NCBI GenBank assembly: GCA_016199375.1
Contig: JACQGV010000015.1
Coordinates: 1 to 6,650 of the forward strand
DNA length: 6,650 nt
DNA from: Chloroflexota bacterium
Lineage (GTDB): Bacteria > Chloroflexota > Dehalococcoidia > SHYM01
Direction of reading: 5' to 3'
A program made the translations under genes and the position numbers. Positions 1 to 6,257 of this stretch are shown here, in pieces. Each line of letters opens with the position of its first letter. Position 1 is the stretch's first letter. The notes beneath the pieces were generated by a model. The model saw nothing but the letters and a program-made list of their open reading frames with translations, ran no database searches and had not been told where the DNA came from.

Positions 1-1533
1 CATTCCCGGCACCAGGCGGGCGACCATATCCGCCTCGGCGCAGGCGCCCTGGGGCCAGGGCGGGCGGCCCAGGGGAACGCTGGACACCGCGAAGAGGGGC
101 GTCGCTCCCTCCCCGGCGCTCTCCTCTTCCTCGGCAGCCTTCTTACGGGTGCCCCGCCGGGCCGGCGGCTTCGGCGGCTCCGGCATCTCCACGCTCAGCC
201 GCCCCAATGCCAGGGCACTCAGCGCCAGGGACTTCTCACCCAGGAGCTGGGCGGCGATCATGGTGTCGAAGCCTATCCCCTGGAGTTCGACTCCGACCGG
301 TCGAGACTGGCTGAGGGCGACCAGGGGCCGCTTGATATCGTGGCCCCATTTGGGGGCTGCCGGGTCTTCAAGCGCTGGCTTCAAGATGGAGAGGGCCTCG
401 TCCGGCCCGACCCTGGCCTCGGCGCCCGCCAGGGGTACATAGGTGGCCTGGCCGGGCTGGTGGCAGAGGGCCAGACCCAACACCTGGCCGTACATGGGGT
501 TCTCGCCCAGGGCATCCAGGGCCAGGGCGTGGAAGGGCACGCCCCGGGCGCCAGCCTGCGCTATCTCTTCCCGCGTGGTGGCGGTGGCGTACTGGTCCTG
601 CGCCGGCTTTGTCGGGGCAGCTGCCGCCGGGGGCCCACCCGGCCCTGCTGCGAGTGGCAGGTCCTTTACGATGCTGTTGAACTCCAGCTCGCGCAAGAGC
701 TCCAGGGCCTGCGCCCGGTCGTATCCCCGAGCATCGCAGGCCTCCAGGTCCAGCTCCATGGGCATCGCGGTCACGATGCGCGCCAGGTGGGCGCTCTGCC
801 TCGCCTGCGCCTCGTGCTGCCGCAGCAGGGCCTGGCGCTTGGGCGGCTGGACCTCTTCGATACGCTCGTAGATGCTCTCCACGGAGCCGAACTGCCGCAG
901 CAGCTCCGCCGCCGTCTTGTCGCCCACGCCGGGGACGCCGGGGATGTTGTCTGAGGTGTCACCCTTGAGCCCCTTGAAGTCCGCTATCTGCTCGGGAGCA
1001 AGCCCGTACCTCTCCTGTACCTTCTCCGGCGTGTAGGCGACGGTCTCCGTGGCCAGGCTCCGTCCCGGCAGGACGACGGTGACGTGAGGCGTCACCAGTT
1101 GGAGCATGTCGGTGTCGCCGGTGAGGACAACCGTATCCAGGCCGCGCTCCTCGGCCTGGCGGGCCAGGGTGCCCAGGATGTCGTCGGCCTCGTAGCCATC
1201 CATCTCGTAGCTGGGGATGCCGAAGGCGTCCAGGAGCCGCCGGATGCGGCCAAACTGCTGCCGCAGGTCATCGGGCATCTCCGGGCGGGTAGCCTTATAC
1301 TCCTTGAACTCGAGGTGGCGGAAGGTGGGCGTGGGCCGGTCGAAGGCGGCGGCGCGGAAGGCTGGCTGGAACTGGCGCAGGATCAGCAGGAGCATCCGGG
1401 TGAAAACAAAGACCGCCTCGATGGGCTCGCCGGCCTTCGTCGTCAGGGGCTTGCCTTGGGCCCGCATGGCGTGAAAGGCGCGGTGGACCAGGGCAGGGGC
1501 ATCAATGAGCAGGAGGACAGGCCGCTCGGCCAT
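1..1533 (-). CDS. polA: DNA polymerase I, N-terminal part (runs off the left edge)
   Basis: The protein fills gaps and removes RNA primers or flaps during replication and repair. The first 511 codons are visible and no stop is reached. Residues 1-290 form the 5'-3' nuclease domain. Its metal ligands are present: Asp11 (LLIDAPAL), Glu115/Asp117/Asp118 (YEADD), Asp140/Asp142 (TGDTD) and Asp192/Asp195 (KGDTSDNIPG), followed by the helix-hairpin-helix PGVGDKT. A Pro/Ala-rich linker (about 294-310) leads into a 3'-5' exonuclease-like domain (about 312-511). Compared by eye with Klenow, the catalytic acidic residues are absent: HALALDAL at 335-342 replaces the DxE motif, Pro403 takes the place of Asp424, and the Exo III region near 497-504 is degenerate. 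Proofreading is therefore probably lost, as in Taq polymerase. A charged insert (residues 453-475) lies inside this domain. The polymerase palm lies outside the window. The ATG has a GGAG Shine-Dalgarno six bases upstream (1540-1543). Confidence 0.95.
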   Translation of the reverse strand, partial: MAERPVLLLIDAPALVHRAFHAMRAQGKPLTTKAGEPIEAVFVFTRMLLLILRQFQPAFRAAAFDRPTPTFRHLEFKEYKATRPEMPDDLRQQFGRIRRLLDAFGIPSYEMDGYEADDILGTLARQAEERGLDTVVLTGDTDMLQLVTPHVTVVLPGRSLATETVAYTPEKVQERYGLAPEQIADFKGLKGDTSDNIPGVPGVGDKTAAELLRQFGSVESIYERIEEVQPPKRQALLRQHEAQARQSAHLARIVTAMPMELDLEACDARGYDRAQALELLRELEFNSIVKDLPLAAGPGGPPAAAAPTKPAQDQYATATTREEIAQAGARGVPFHALALDALGENPMYGQVLGLALCHQPGQATYVPLAGAEARVGPDEALSILKPALEDPAAPKWGHDIKRPLVALSQSRPVGVELQGIGFDTMIAAQLLGEKSLALSALALGRLSVEMPEPPKPPARRGTRKKAAEEEESAGEGATPLFAVSSVPLGRPPWPQGACAEADMVARLVPGM

Positions 1534-1562
1534 GGCTCTCTCCAAACCTGGACGACGGCTGG

Positions 1563-1568
1563 ATTATA
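1563..1568 (-). promoter_or_regulatory. Candidate -10 element for polA
   Basis: A perfect TATAAT lies on the minus strand about 30 bases before the polA ATG, which would give a leader of roughly 20-25 bases. No recognisable -35 hexamer sits 16-18 bases further upstream; that stretch is GC-rich. Promoter function is inferred from the hexamer and its position only. The rest of the 1534-1651 divergent spacer shows no clear plus-strand promoter for the esterase; the best pair (TTGCAG 1596, TTTACT 1618) is weak. Confidence 0.5.
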
Positions 1569-1638
1569 GCACCGAGGCCGCCAACGGCCCGGCCCTTGCA
1601 GATGCGCGCTGCTAGCGTTTACTAGAGCGGATGGGACT

Positions 1639-1644
1639 GGGAGG
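1639..1644 (+). promoter_or_regulatory. Shine-Dalgarno that sets the esterase start
   Basis: GGGAGG stands seven bases before the ATG at 1652, an ideal spacing. The in-frame ATG at 1631 has no comparable purine-rich site before it. The downstream start is therefore preferred, shortening the protein by seven residues and placing the lipoprotein signal at its N-terminus. Confidence 0.65.
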
Positions 1645-1651
1645 CGGACGC

Positions 1652-2674
1652 ATGGCGGCTGTGGCCTGGGCTGCCTGCCGTCTGGTGTTTGGCCTTCTGC
1701 TGGCCACGCTGCTGACGGGCTGCGCCGCTGGCGGGAGCGGGGCGCGGGACAGACGAGCGCCGACGCCCTCGGCCACGCCCTCACCTGCGCTCGGCCCGGG
1801 CGACCACGCCATCAGCATCAGGGCGGGCGGCCTCGACCGTCGCTACCTCGTGCATGTGCCACCTGGCTACGATGCCAAGAGGCCGGTGCCGGTCGTGGTC
1901 ATGCTGCACGGCGGGGGCGGCACCGCCGCCGGCGTGATGCGGGAGACGGGGTGGGCCGCCAAGGCTGATGCCGCCGGATTCCTGGCCGTCTTCCCCGAGG
2001 CCACCAGCTTCGACCCCCAGGCGCCCAGCCGGTTCCTGGGCAACCCCCAGCTCTGGAACGACGGCTCCGGCCGCGGCCACGCCGGACGGCGCAACACCGA
2101 CGACGTGGGCTTCATCAGCTCCCTGCTCGACGACCTCTCGGCCCGCTTCGCGGTAGACAAACGGAGAGTATTCGTGGCGGGACACTCCAACGGCGCCTCC
2201 ATGGCCTTCCGCGTCGCCGCCGAGCTCGCCGGCCGCGTCGCCGCCGTCGCGCCCGTGTCGGGACACCTCTGGCTCGCCGACCCCAAGCCCAGCCGGCCCG
2301 TGCCCCTGCTCTACATCATCGGCACCGAGGACCCCCTGAACCCCCTGGATGGCGGAGACGTGCGGCTGCCGTGGGGCGGTGGAATCGTAGAGAAGCACCC
2401 GCCCATCCTGGATTCGGTGCTGAGGTGGGCCGGCCTGAACGGCTGCCCTACCGAGCCCAGGGTTGTTCTTGACAAAAACGGCGTCAAGGGCGTCGCCTAC
2501 TCCCCCTGCCAGCAGGGCGCCGAGGTCCTCTACTACACCGTCGAGGGCCAGGGGCACGGCTGGCCGGGCGGGACGAGCCTGCTGCCGGAGCGCTGGATCG
2601 GGAGAGCCACCGACAAGCTGGACGCCACCGACCTCATCTGGGACTTCTTCACACAACGCTCCCTCGCCCCTTAG
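1652..2674 (+). CDS. Lipoprotein esterase, PHB-depolymerase/feruloyl-esterase (LpqC-like) family
   Basis: This is a predicted secreted, lipid-anchored alpha/beta-hydrolase of 340 residues that cleaves ester bonds. The N-terminus is a hydrophobic signal ending in the lipobox LTGC, with Cys24 as the likely lipidated residue. A Ser/Pro/Thr-rich spacer (about 35-50) follows. The fold is seen in order: the oxyanion loop HGGGG (86-90), the nucleophile elbow GHSNG with Ser179, an acidic candidate Asp227 in GTEDPLNP, and His302 in QGHGWPGG. Cys265 and Cys286 could form a disulfide, in keeping with an exported protein. The family includes polyhydroxybutyrate depolymerases, acetylxylan esterases and feruloyl esterases; the substrate cannot be told from sequence. 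There is no substrate-binding or carbohydrate-binding domain. arsM follows on the same strand after 100 bases, so co-transcription is possible but unproven. An alternative start at 1631 adds seven residues. Confidence 0.88.
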   Translation: MAAVAWAACRLVFGLLLATLLTGCAAGGSGARDRRAPTPSATPSPALGPGDHAISIRAGGLDRRYLVHVPPGYDAKRPVPVVVMLHGGGGTAAGVMRETGWAAKADAAGFLAVFPEATSFDPQAPSRFLGNPQLWNDGSGRGHAGRRNTDDVGFISSLLDDLSARFAVDKRRVFVAGHSNGASMAFRVAAELAGRVAAVAPVSGHLWLADPKPSRPVPLLYIIGTEDPLNPLDGGDVRLPWGGGIVEKHPPILDSVLRWAGLNGCPTEPRVVLDKNGVKGVAYSPCQQGAEVLYYTVEGQGHGWPGGTSLLPERWIGRATDKLDATDLIWDFFTQRSLAP

Positions 2675-2761
2675 CGCGCAGGCGACCCCTATCCTATCTG
2701 CCAACCGACGCGCACTTCCCAGCCCTGCTAGGATGAACATAGAGGCCGAACTGGAGCCGGC

Positions 2762-2767
2762 AGGAGG
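2762..2767 (+). promoter_or_regulatory. Shine-Dalgarno that sets the arsM start
   Basis: A perfect AGGAGG lies seven bases before the ATG at 2775. The frame stays open far upstream, including an ATG at 2733 and through the 3' end of the esterase gene, so this site is what decides the true start. Confidence 0.8.
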
Positions 2768-2774
2768 TGCCACT

Positions 2775-3500
2775 ATGGATGAGCAGCGCCGAGCCGAAGT
2801 GAAGGAATATGTCCGCCAGCGCTATGGCGCCATCGCCAAGGGCGGCAGCGCCTGCTGCGGGCCCGCCGGCCCCGTGGAGGTGACGCTGCTGCCAGCGTCC
2901 GCCGCGGCCGTCAGTACCCCCCTGGGCTGCGGCAACCCCACGGCCATCGCCTCGCTGAAGCCCGGCGAGGCCGTGCTGGACCTGGGCTCCGGCCCCGGCC
3001 TGGACTGCCTGCTGGCGGCGCAGCGCGTGGGGCCCACGGGCCGGGTGATCGGGGTGGATATGACGCCGGAGATGCTGGAGCTGGCGCGCGAGAGCGCCCG
3101 CCGCGCGGGGGCGGCCAACGTGGAGTACCGCCAGGGCGACATCGAGGCGCTGCCGGTGGACGACTCCAGCGTGGACGTCATCGTCTCCAACTGCGTCATT
3201 AACCTGGCGCCCGACAAGGACGCGGTCTTTCGCGAGGCCTTCCGGGTGCTGAAGCGAGGCGGGCGGCTATGCGTCGCCGACATCGTGGCGCTGGAGCCGC
3301 TGGACGAGGCGCTGCGCAGCGACCTGTCCCAGTGGAGCGGGTGCATCTCGGGGGCGCTGGAGCGAGAGGACTACCGGCGCCGGCTGCAGGCGGCCGGCTT
3401 CGTGGATGTTGCCTTCCGGCAGGTGGGCGGCGCTCCCGGGGGATGCAGCGGCCCGGTCCCCATCGCCAGCATGGACATCACCGCGCGCAAGCCGGGGTAG
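2775..3500 (+). CDS. arsM: Arsenite methyltransferase (ArsM)
   Basis: The enzyme transfers methyl groups from S-adenosylmethionine to arsenite, giving methylated arsenicals; it is cytosolic and detoxifying. At 241 residues it is a compact bacterial ArsM. It has an N-terminal helix, then a Cys27-Cys28 pair in SACCGP and Cys52 in LGCGNP. The class I SAM motif VLDLGSGPGLD spans 67-77, with the acidic motif II GVDMTPEML at 93-101. Cys140 in SNCVINL and Cys190 in WSGCISGAL follow. From recall of the algal enzyme, Cys52, Cys140 and Cys190 match the three As(III)-coordinating cysteines, so the active site looks complete. A further Cys224 lies in the C-terminal PGGCSG. No arsR repressor, arsenite pump or ArsR-type operator is visible nearby, so this is an isolated arsM, or it follows the esterase transcript. 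The specific cysteine contexts make another SAM methyltransferase unlikely. Confidence 0.9.
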   Translation: MDEQRRAEVKEYVRQRYGAIAKGGSACCGPAGPVEVTLLPASAAAVSTPLGCGNPTAIASLKPGEAVLDLGSGPGLDCLLAAQRVGPTGRVIGVDMTPEMLELARESARRAGAANVEYRQGDIEALPVDDSSVDVIVSNCVINLAPDKDAVFREAFRVLKRGGRLCVADIVALEPLDEALRSDLSQWSGCISGALEREDYRRRLQAAGFVDVAFRQVGGAPGGCSGPVPIASMDITARKPG

Positions 3501-3684
3501 GCCGAGCGCCTCGCAGGCGCGATCCTCGCCTCCCAGCTTACCCAGACGCGACGTGGGGCGGTCCCAGGGTCCAGGGAGTTGGGGCCACACCGACCGCCAC
3601 CTCAGCCGGCCAGCGTTCCACGGTCAGCCAAGGCACCGCCCTCACAGGCAACGCCGGCGCAGGCGAAGGAAGTCGCCGAGCGCG
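3501..3684. other. Convergent intergenic spacer
   Basis: This stretch lies between the stop of arsM and the stop of the minus-strand coiled-coil gene. I see no convincing coding frame; open frames here are continuations from the flanking genes. It holds the hairpin at 3506-3520 and a longer inverted repeat, GGCGGTC (3557-3563) with GACCGCC (3592-3598), enclosing 28 bases. Neither is followed by a T-run. It is a plausible place for bidirectional termination, but that is inference. Confidence 0.5.
3506..3520 (+). terminator. Small GC hairpin after arsM (possible terminator)
   Basis: GCGCCT and AGGCGC form a perfect six-base stem around a three-base loop, starting five bases after the arsM stop codon. 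No T-tract follows, so it is not a classical intrinsic terminator. It could protect the 3' end or help pausing. Confidence 0.35.
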
Positions 3685-4200
3685 CTAGGTCCGGGCCTCT
3701 TCCCGCGCGCCCTCCCGCGACCGCTGCCCCTTCTCCAGGAGGTTCATGCCGCCCTCGACCTCCTCCAGGGCAGTGCCGAGGCGGGCATCCAGGTCGCGCA
3801 GCACCTGGAGGGCGTACTTGTCGGCGTCCTGGCGGCGGCTCTGGGCCTGCTTCTCCGCCATGGCGACGATGTTGGCCGCCTTGCGCTCGGCCTCGGCGGT
3901 GATCTGGCCGCCGTGGGACTCGGCGTCCTTGGTGATGCTGCTCTCCCGCACCTTGATGCGGGCCTCCTCCTCGGCGGCGCCAAGGATCGCCTTGGCCTGC
4001 ATGAGCGCCTGGTTAACGACACTGTCGCGCTTCTGCAGGACCTGGGCTGCCTCCTTGATGTCCTGGGGCACCGCCGCCCGCATCTGGTCTATGAGGTCGA
4101 GCATATCCTCGGTGTTGATCATGCGCTTCTGGGCGAGGGGCACCTTCGTGCTAGCCCCCACCAGCGCCTCGGCGCGGTCTATGAGCTCCAGTATCTCCAC
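3685..4200 (-). CDS. Coiled-coil protein of unknown function, coaD-linked
   Basis: This is a 171-residue soluble protein with no signal peptide, transmembrane segment or nucleotide-binding motif. The N-terminal part (1-42) reads as a conserved-looking block, MEILELIDRAEALV then EDMLDLIDQMR. A long charged helix (about 45-165), rich in Ala, Glu, Lys, Arg and Gln, is predicted as coiled coil; it resembles the stalk helices of ATP synthase b or V-ATPase E/H subunits. From recall, similar proteins sit beside coaD in Firmicutes and Chloroflexota and are loosely labelled 'ATPase'; no ATPase motif is present here. The start is the GTG at 4200, with GGGAG seven bases upstream. An earlier in-frame GTG at 4257 would add 19 Gly/Pro/Ser-rich residues that do not look conserved. 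The gene begins 72 bases after coaD on the same strand and is probably the last gene of the rsmD-coaD transcript. Its function is not known; a scaffold or membrane-associated assembly role is only a guess. Confidence 0.82.
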   Translation of the reverse strand: MEILELIDRAEALVGASTKVPLAQKRMINTEDMLDLIDQMRAAVPQDIKEAAQVLQKRDSVVNQALMQAKAILGAAEEEARIKVRESSITKDAESHGGQITAEAERKAANIVAMAEKQAQSRRQDADKYALQVLRDLDARLGTALEEVEGGMNLLEKGQRSREGAREEART

Positions 4201-4207
4201 GGGTGGA

Positions 4208-4212
4208 CTCCC
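4208..4212 (-). promoter_or_regulatory. Shine-Dalgarno for the coiled-coil gene
   Basis: GGGAG on the minus strand (within AAGGGAG) lies seven bases before the GTG at 4200. It favours that start over the upstream GTG at 4257. Confidence 0.6.
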
Positions 4213-4272
4213 TTCCCCCGGTCCGGCAGCACCCCACCGTCCCGAGACGCTCGACACCCCACCCGTTAGTCG

Positions 4273-4752
4273 CTACCGGCGGAACTTGCGACGCAGCGCC
4301 TCCGCCACGTGCTCCGGCACCAGATGGTCTACGGTCCCGCCCAGGGCCATCACCTCCTTGAGCAGGCTGGCGCTGAGGAACTGGTAGGCAAGGTCCGAGA
4401 CCAGGAAGACCTGCTCGACCCCCGGCGCCATGGTCTTGTTCATCATGTTCATCTCGAACTCGCGTTCGAAGTCGGTGGCGCTGCGGAGCCCTCGGACAAT
4501 GACCTTGGCGCCAGTGTGGCGGGCGAAGTCCACCGTCAGGCCCGTGTAGGCGACCACCTTTACGTTCTCCAGCGCGGAAGCCGCGCGAGCGAAAAGGCCC
4601 ACCCGTTCCTTGGTGGTGAACAGGAGGCTCTTGGCCGGGGTGTCATAGACGCCCACCACCACCTCGTCGAACAGGGCCGCCGCGCGGGTGGCAATGTCCA
4701 GATGCCCGTTGGTCACCGGGTCGAAGCTACCGGGGTAGACGGCCTTGGTCAC
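4273..4752 (-). CDS. coaD: Phosphopantetheine adenylyltransferase
   Basis: The enzyme catalyses the fourth step of coenzyme A synthesis, joining 4'-phosphopantetheine and ATP to give dephospho-CoA and pyrophosphate; it is cytosolic and usually hexameric. The length of 159 residues is typical. It opens with AVYPGSFDPVTNGH, where Thr14 and His17 form the nucleotidyltransferase TxGH motif. Lys41 and the RGLR motif (Arg87, Arg90) are in the expected substrate and ATP-binding places. The block from DFEREFEMNMMN to the C-terminal FLSASLLKEV (125-134) also matches the family; the last has Ser-Ala-Ser where many homologues have three serines. It starts with GTG, and the GTGA overlap with the rsmD stop suggests translational coupling. 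Upstream purines (GGGAG and AGGTGA in the end of rsmD) can serve as ribosome-binding sites. I am very sure of the identity. Confidence 0.97.
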   Translation of the reverse strand: MTKAVYPGSFDPVTNGHLDIATRAAALFDEVVVGVYDTPAKSLLFTTKERVGLFARAASALENVKVVAYTGLTVDFARHTGAKVIVRGLRSATDFEREFEMNMMNKTMAPGVEQVFLVSDLAYQFLSASLLKEVMALGGTVDHLVPEHVAEALRRKFRR

Positions 4753-5321
4753 TCACCTGCTCCCGGCCAGCGGTAGATGGCGATGACAGAGTCGCCGTGG
4801 CGCCGCTGGCGAACCCGTGTGAAGGGGCCCACCCGCTCTTCCAGTGCCAGTCGCCGAAAATGGCGCACCATGATGGTGCTGGCGGGCCCCACCAGGGGTG
4901 ACACCGCCAATTCTCGCAGGGCCTCAGGGGCCTCGGAAGCCGCGAAGGGTGGGTCCATGAATACCAGGGAGAAGGGCCCCTCCTTCAAGGTCTTCAGCGC
5001 CCGCCGCACCGGCACCTGGCGCACCTGGCCCTGGGCCGCGTAGCCGGTGCGCTCCAGATTCTCTCTAATCACCGCGCAGCTCCGGGCGCTCTGCTCTACG
5101 AACAACACCCTTTGGGCCCCCCGGCTCAGCGCTTCAATCCCCAGGGAGCCGGTCCCCGCATACAGGTCCAAAACGCTGCTGAGCTCGGCCCCCAGCGCCT
5201 CCAGCATGGAGAAGATGGCGCCCCGCACCAGTCCCGTCGCCGGTCGCGCCAGGGTACCCTGCGGTCCCCGCAGTCTCCGCCCCTTCGCCTCCCCAGCGAT
5301 GATATGAAACGGCCTGCTCAA
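4749..5321 (-). CDS. rsmD: 16S rRNA (guanine(966)-N(2))-methyltransferase
   Basis: The enzyme methylates N2 of G966 in 16S rRNA (E. coli numbering) during small-subunit assembly, using S-adenosylmethionine. The 190 residues match the family length. Visible landmarks are the N-terminal HIIAGEAKGRRLRGP (6-20), the ARPATGLVRGAIFSML block (25-40), the SAM-binding DLYAGTGSLGIEALSRGA (52-69), the catalytic DPPF (123-126) and the C-terminal RRHGDSVIAIY. The start is TTG, supported by AGAGG six bases upstream (5328-5332) and by a stop codon four codons further up in frame that excludes a longer protein apart from a CTG two codons earlier. It is the first gene of the operon behind the strong promoter at 5348-5375, and its end overlaps coaD by four bases. 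The rsmD-coaD pairing is widespread in bacteria and supports both calls. Confidence 0.96.
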   Translation of the reverse strand: MSRPFHIIAGEAKGRRLRGPQGTLARPATGLVRGAIFSMLEALGAELSSVLDLYAGTGSLGIEALSRGAQRVLFVEQSARSCAVIRENLERTGYAAQGQVRQVPVRRALKTLKEGPFSLVFMDPPFAASEAPEALRELAVSPLVGPASTIMVRHFRRLALEERVGPFTRVRQRRHGDSVIAIYRWPGAGE

Positions 5322-5347
5322 GGGCAGCCTCTACTGAGACAAGGCCC

Positions 5348-5375
5348 ATTATACACAGGCAAGCGGTTTCGTCAA
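5348..5375 (-). promoter_or_regulatory. Sigma-70-type promoter of the rsmD-coaD operon
   Basis: On the minus strand, TTGACG (5375-5370) and a perfect TATAAT (5353-5348) are separated by 16 bases. This is five of six matches at -35 and six of six at -10. Transcription would begin near 5341, giving a leader of about 20 bases before the TTG of rsmD. The stretch is visibly more AT-rich than its surroundings. Activity is inferred. Confidence 0.8.
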
Positions 5376-5400
5376 GGTCTAAAACCTGGTTTCCATAAGC

Positions 5401-5428
5401 CCGCCGGCGGCGCCCCGGCCCGCGGGCC
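5401..5428. repeat. Two GC palindromes just after the crotonase stop
   Basis: CCGCCGGCGG (5401-5410) and GGCCCGCGGGCC (5417-5428) are both perfect palindromes. The second touches the crotonase stop codon. In the minus-strand direction they stand between the crotonase gene and the rsmD promoter, where a terminator would be useful. There is no adjacent T-run and the hairpins would have almost no loop, so termination is only a possibility. Confidence 0.4.
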
Positions 5429-6256
5429 CTACACGGACTGGTGGCGCCCCTCCAGCCCCTTGCCCTTGCCGGACTCCAGGTTCTCCAGCATCCGATTGCC
5501 GCCGCCGCGCTCCAGGCGGCTCATGGCATTCATGTGGCCATGGTAACGGAACATGGCCTCCAGCCCGAACATGGCCATGGAGGCCCGCAGGAACTCCTTG
5601 CGGGACATCAGCGCCTCGCGGGGGGCCTCGGCGATCTCCTGGGCCCAGCGCAGGGTCTCGGCCTCGAGTTGCTCGGGCGGGACGGCCCGGTTCACCAGGT
5701 TGATCTGGGCTGCCTCCCGCCCCGAGATGGCGCGCCCGAGATAGAGGAGCTCGAAGGCCTTGCGTGGCCCCAGGTACAGCACCCACAGGGGCATGCTGGA
5801 GGCTCCACCGAAGCGCAGCATGGGCTCTCCCAGCTGGGCGTCCTCGGCCGCCAGGGCCAGGTCGCACAGCATGGAGAGATAGAGCCCGCCCGCCAGGCAG
5901 TAGCCGTGGATGGAGGCGATAATGGGCTTCTGGGCGTCCCAGACCCGCCGGTAGAGCTCTTCGATGCGGCGGGTGGTCTTGAGGGCGGCCTCGGCGGTCC
6001 AGTGCTCCAGGCTCTCGAAACCCGGCGGGTAGGAGATGTAGGGGCTGCCCTTCAGGTCGTAGCCCGCGCAGAAGGCGCGGCCCGCGCCGGCCAGGACGAT
6101 GACATGGACCTCGGGGTCCCGCTCAGCGGCGGCAAGACCCGCCTCCAGATCGGCGATGACGCCGTGGCTGAGGGCGTTCATCTTCTGGGGGCGGTTCAGG
6201 GTGATGCGCACCACCCGGTCGGCAACCTGCTCGTAGAGGATATTGTCGTAGGCCAT
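5429..6256 (-). CDS. Crotonase-superfamily (enoyl-CoA hydratase/isomerase-like) protein, atypical active site
   Basis: This is a 275-residue acyl-CoA-processing enzyme of the crotonase fold, usually a hexamer. It has the typical start VRITLNRPQKMNALS (16-30), the first oxyanion-hole segment RAFCAGYDLKG (60-70) and the second, HGYCLAGG (117-124). Aligned by eye with rat mitochondrial hydratase, catalytic Glu144 corresponds to Tyr126 and Glu164 to Met146 (LGEPM); Glu144 of this protein sits two positions earlier. A classical hydratase reaction is therefore doubtful; isomerase, hydrolase or another crotonase chemistry is possible. The C-terminal FRYHGHMNAMSRL (236-248) is shared with the neighbouring paralogue. 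The ATG has a strong AAAGGAG seven bases upstream (6264-6270), inside the end of that paralogue, and lies one base past its stop, so the two are co-transcribed. The final 20 residues are Gly/Lys-rich. Substrate and pathway are unknown. Confidence 0.88.
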   Translation of the reverse strand: MAYDNILYEQVADRVVRITLNRPQKMNALSHGVIADLEAGLAAAERDPEVHVIVLAGAGRAFCAGYDLKGSPYISYPPGFESLEHWTAEAALKTTRRIEELYRRVWDAQKPIIASIHGYCLAGGLYLSMLCDLALAAEDAQLGEPMLRFGGASSMPLWVLYLGPRKAFELLYLGRAISGREAAQINLVNRAVPPEQLEAETLRWAQEIAEAPREALMSRKEFLRASMAMFGLEAMFRYHGHMNAMSRLERGGGNRMLENLESGKGKGLEGRHQSV

Positions 6257-6257
6257 G

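Noticed and set aside
340..954. Plus-strand open frames opposite polA
   Set aside because: They are shadows of the polA frame, which reads without interruption from 1533 to the left edge with all nuclease motifs.
1781..2773. A 330-codon open frame on the minus strand opposite the esterase
   Set aside because: It lies wholly antisense to a gene with clear catalytic motifs, its translation is Gly/Ala/Val/Arg-rich without recognisable motifs, and long antisense frames are expected at this GC content.
2463..2774. N-terminal extension of ArsM into the esterase gene
   Set aside because: The frame is open there only because of GC bias; the sequence is Ser/Pro/Arg-rich, overlaps a well-supported gene, and the AGGAGG before 2775 marks the true start.
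3501..3683. Direct repeat GCCGAGCGC at 3501-3509 and 3675-3683
   Set aside because: Nine bases in a very GC-rich spacer is within chance, and nothing between the copies looks mobile.
3406..4269. A 287-codon open frame on the plus strand across the convergent spacer and the coiled-coil gene
   Set aside because: It overlaps the end of arsM and is antisense to the coiled-coil gene. It has no ribosome-binding site or domain, and the Leu/Gly-rich run is a mirror of the helix codons on the other strand.
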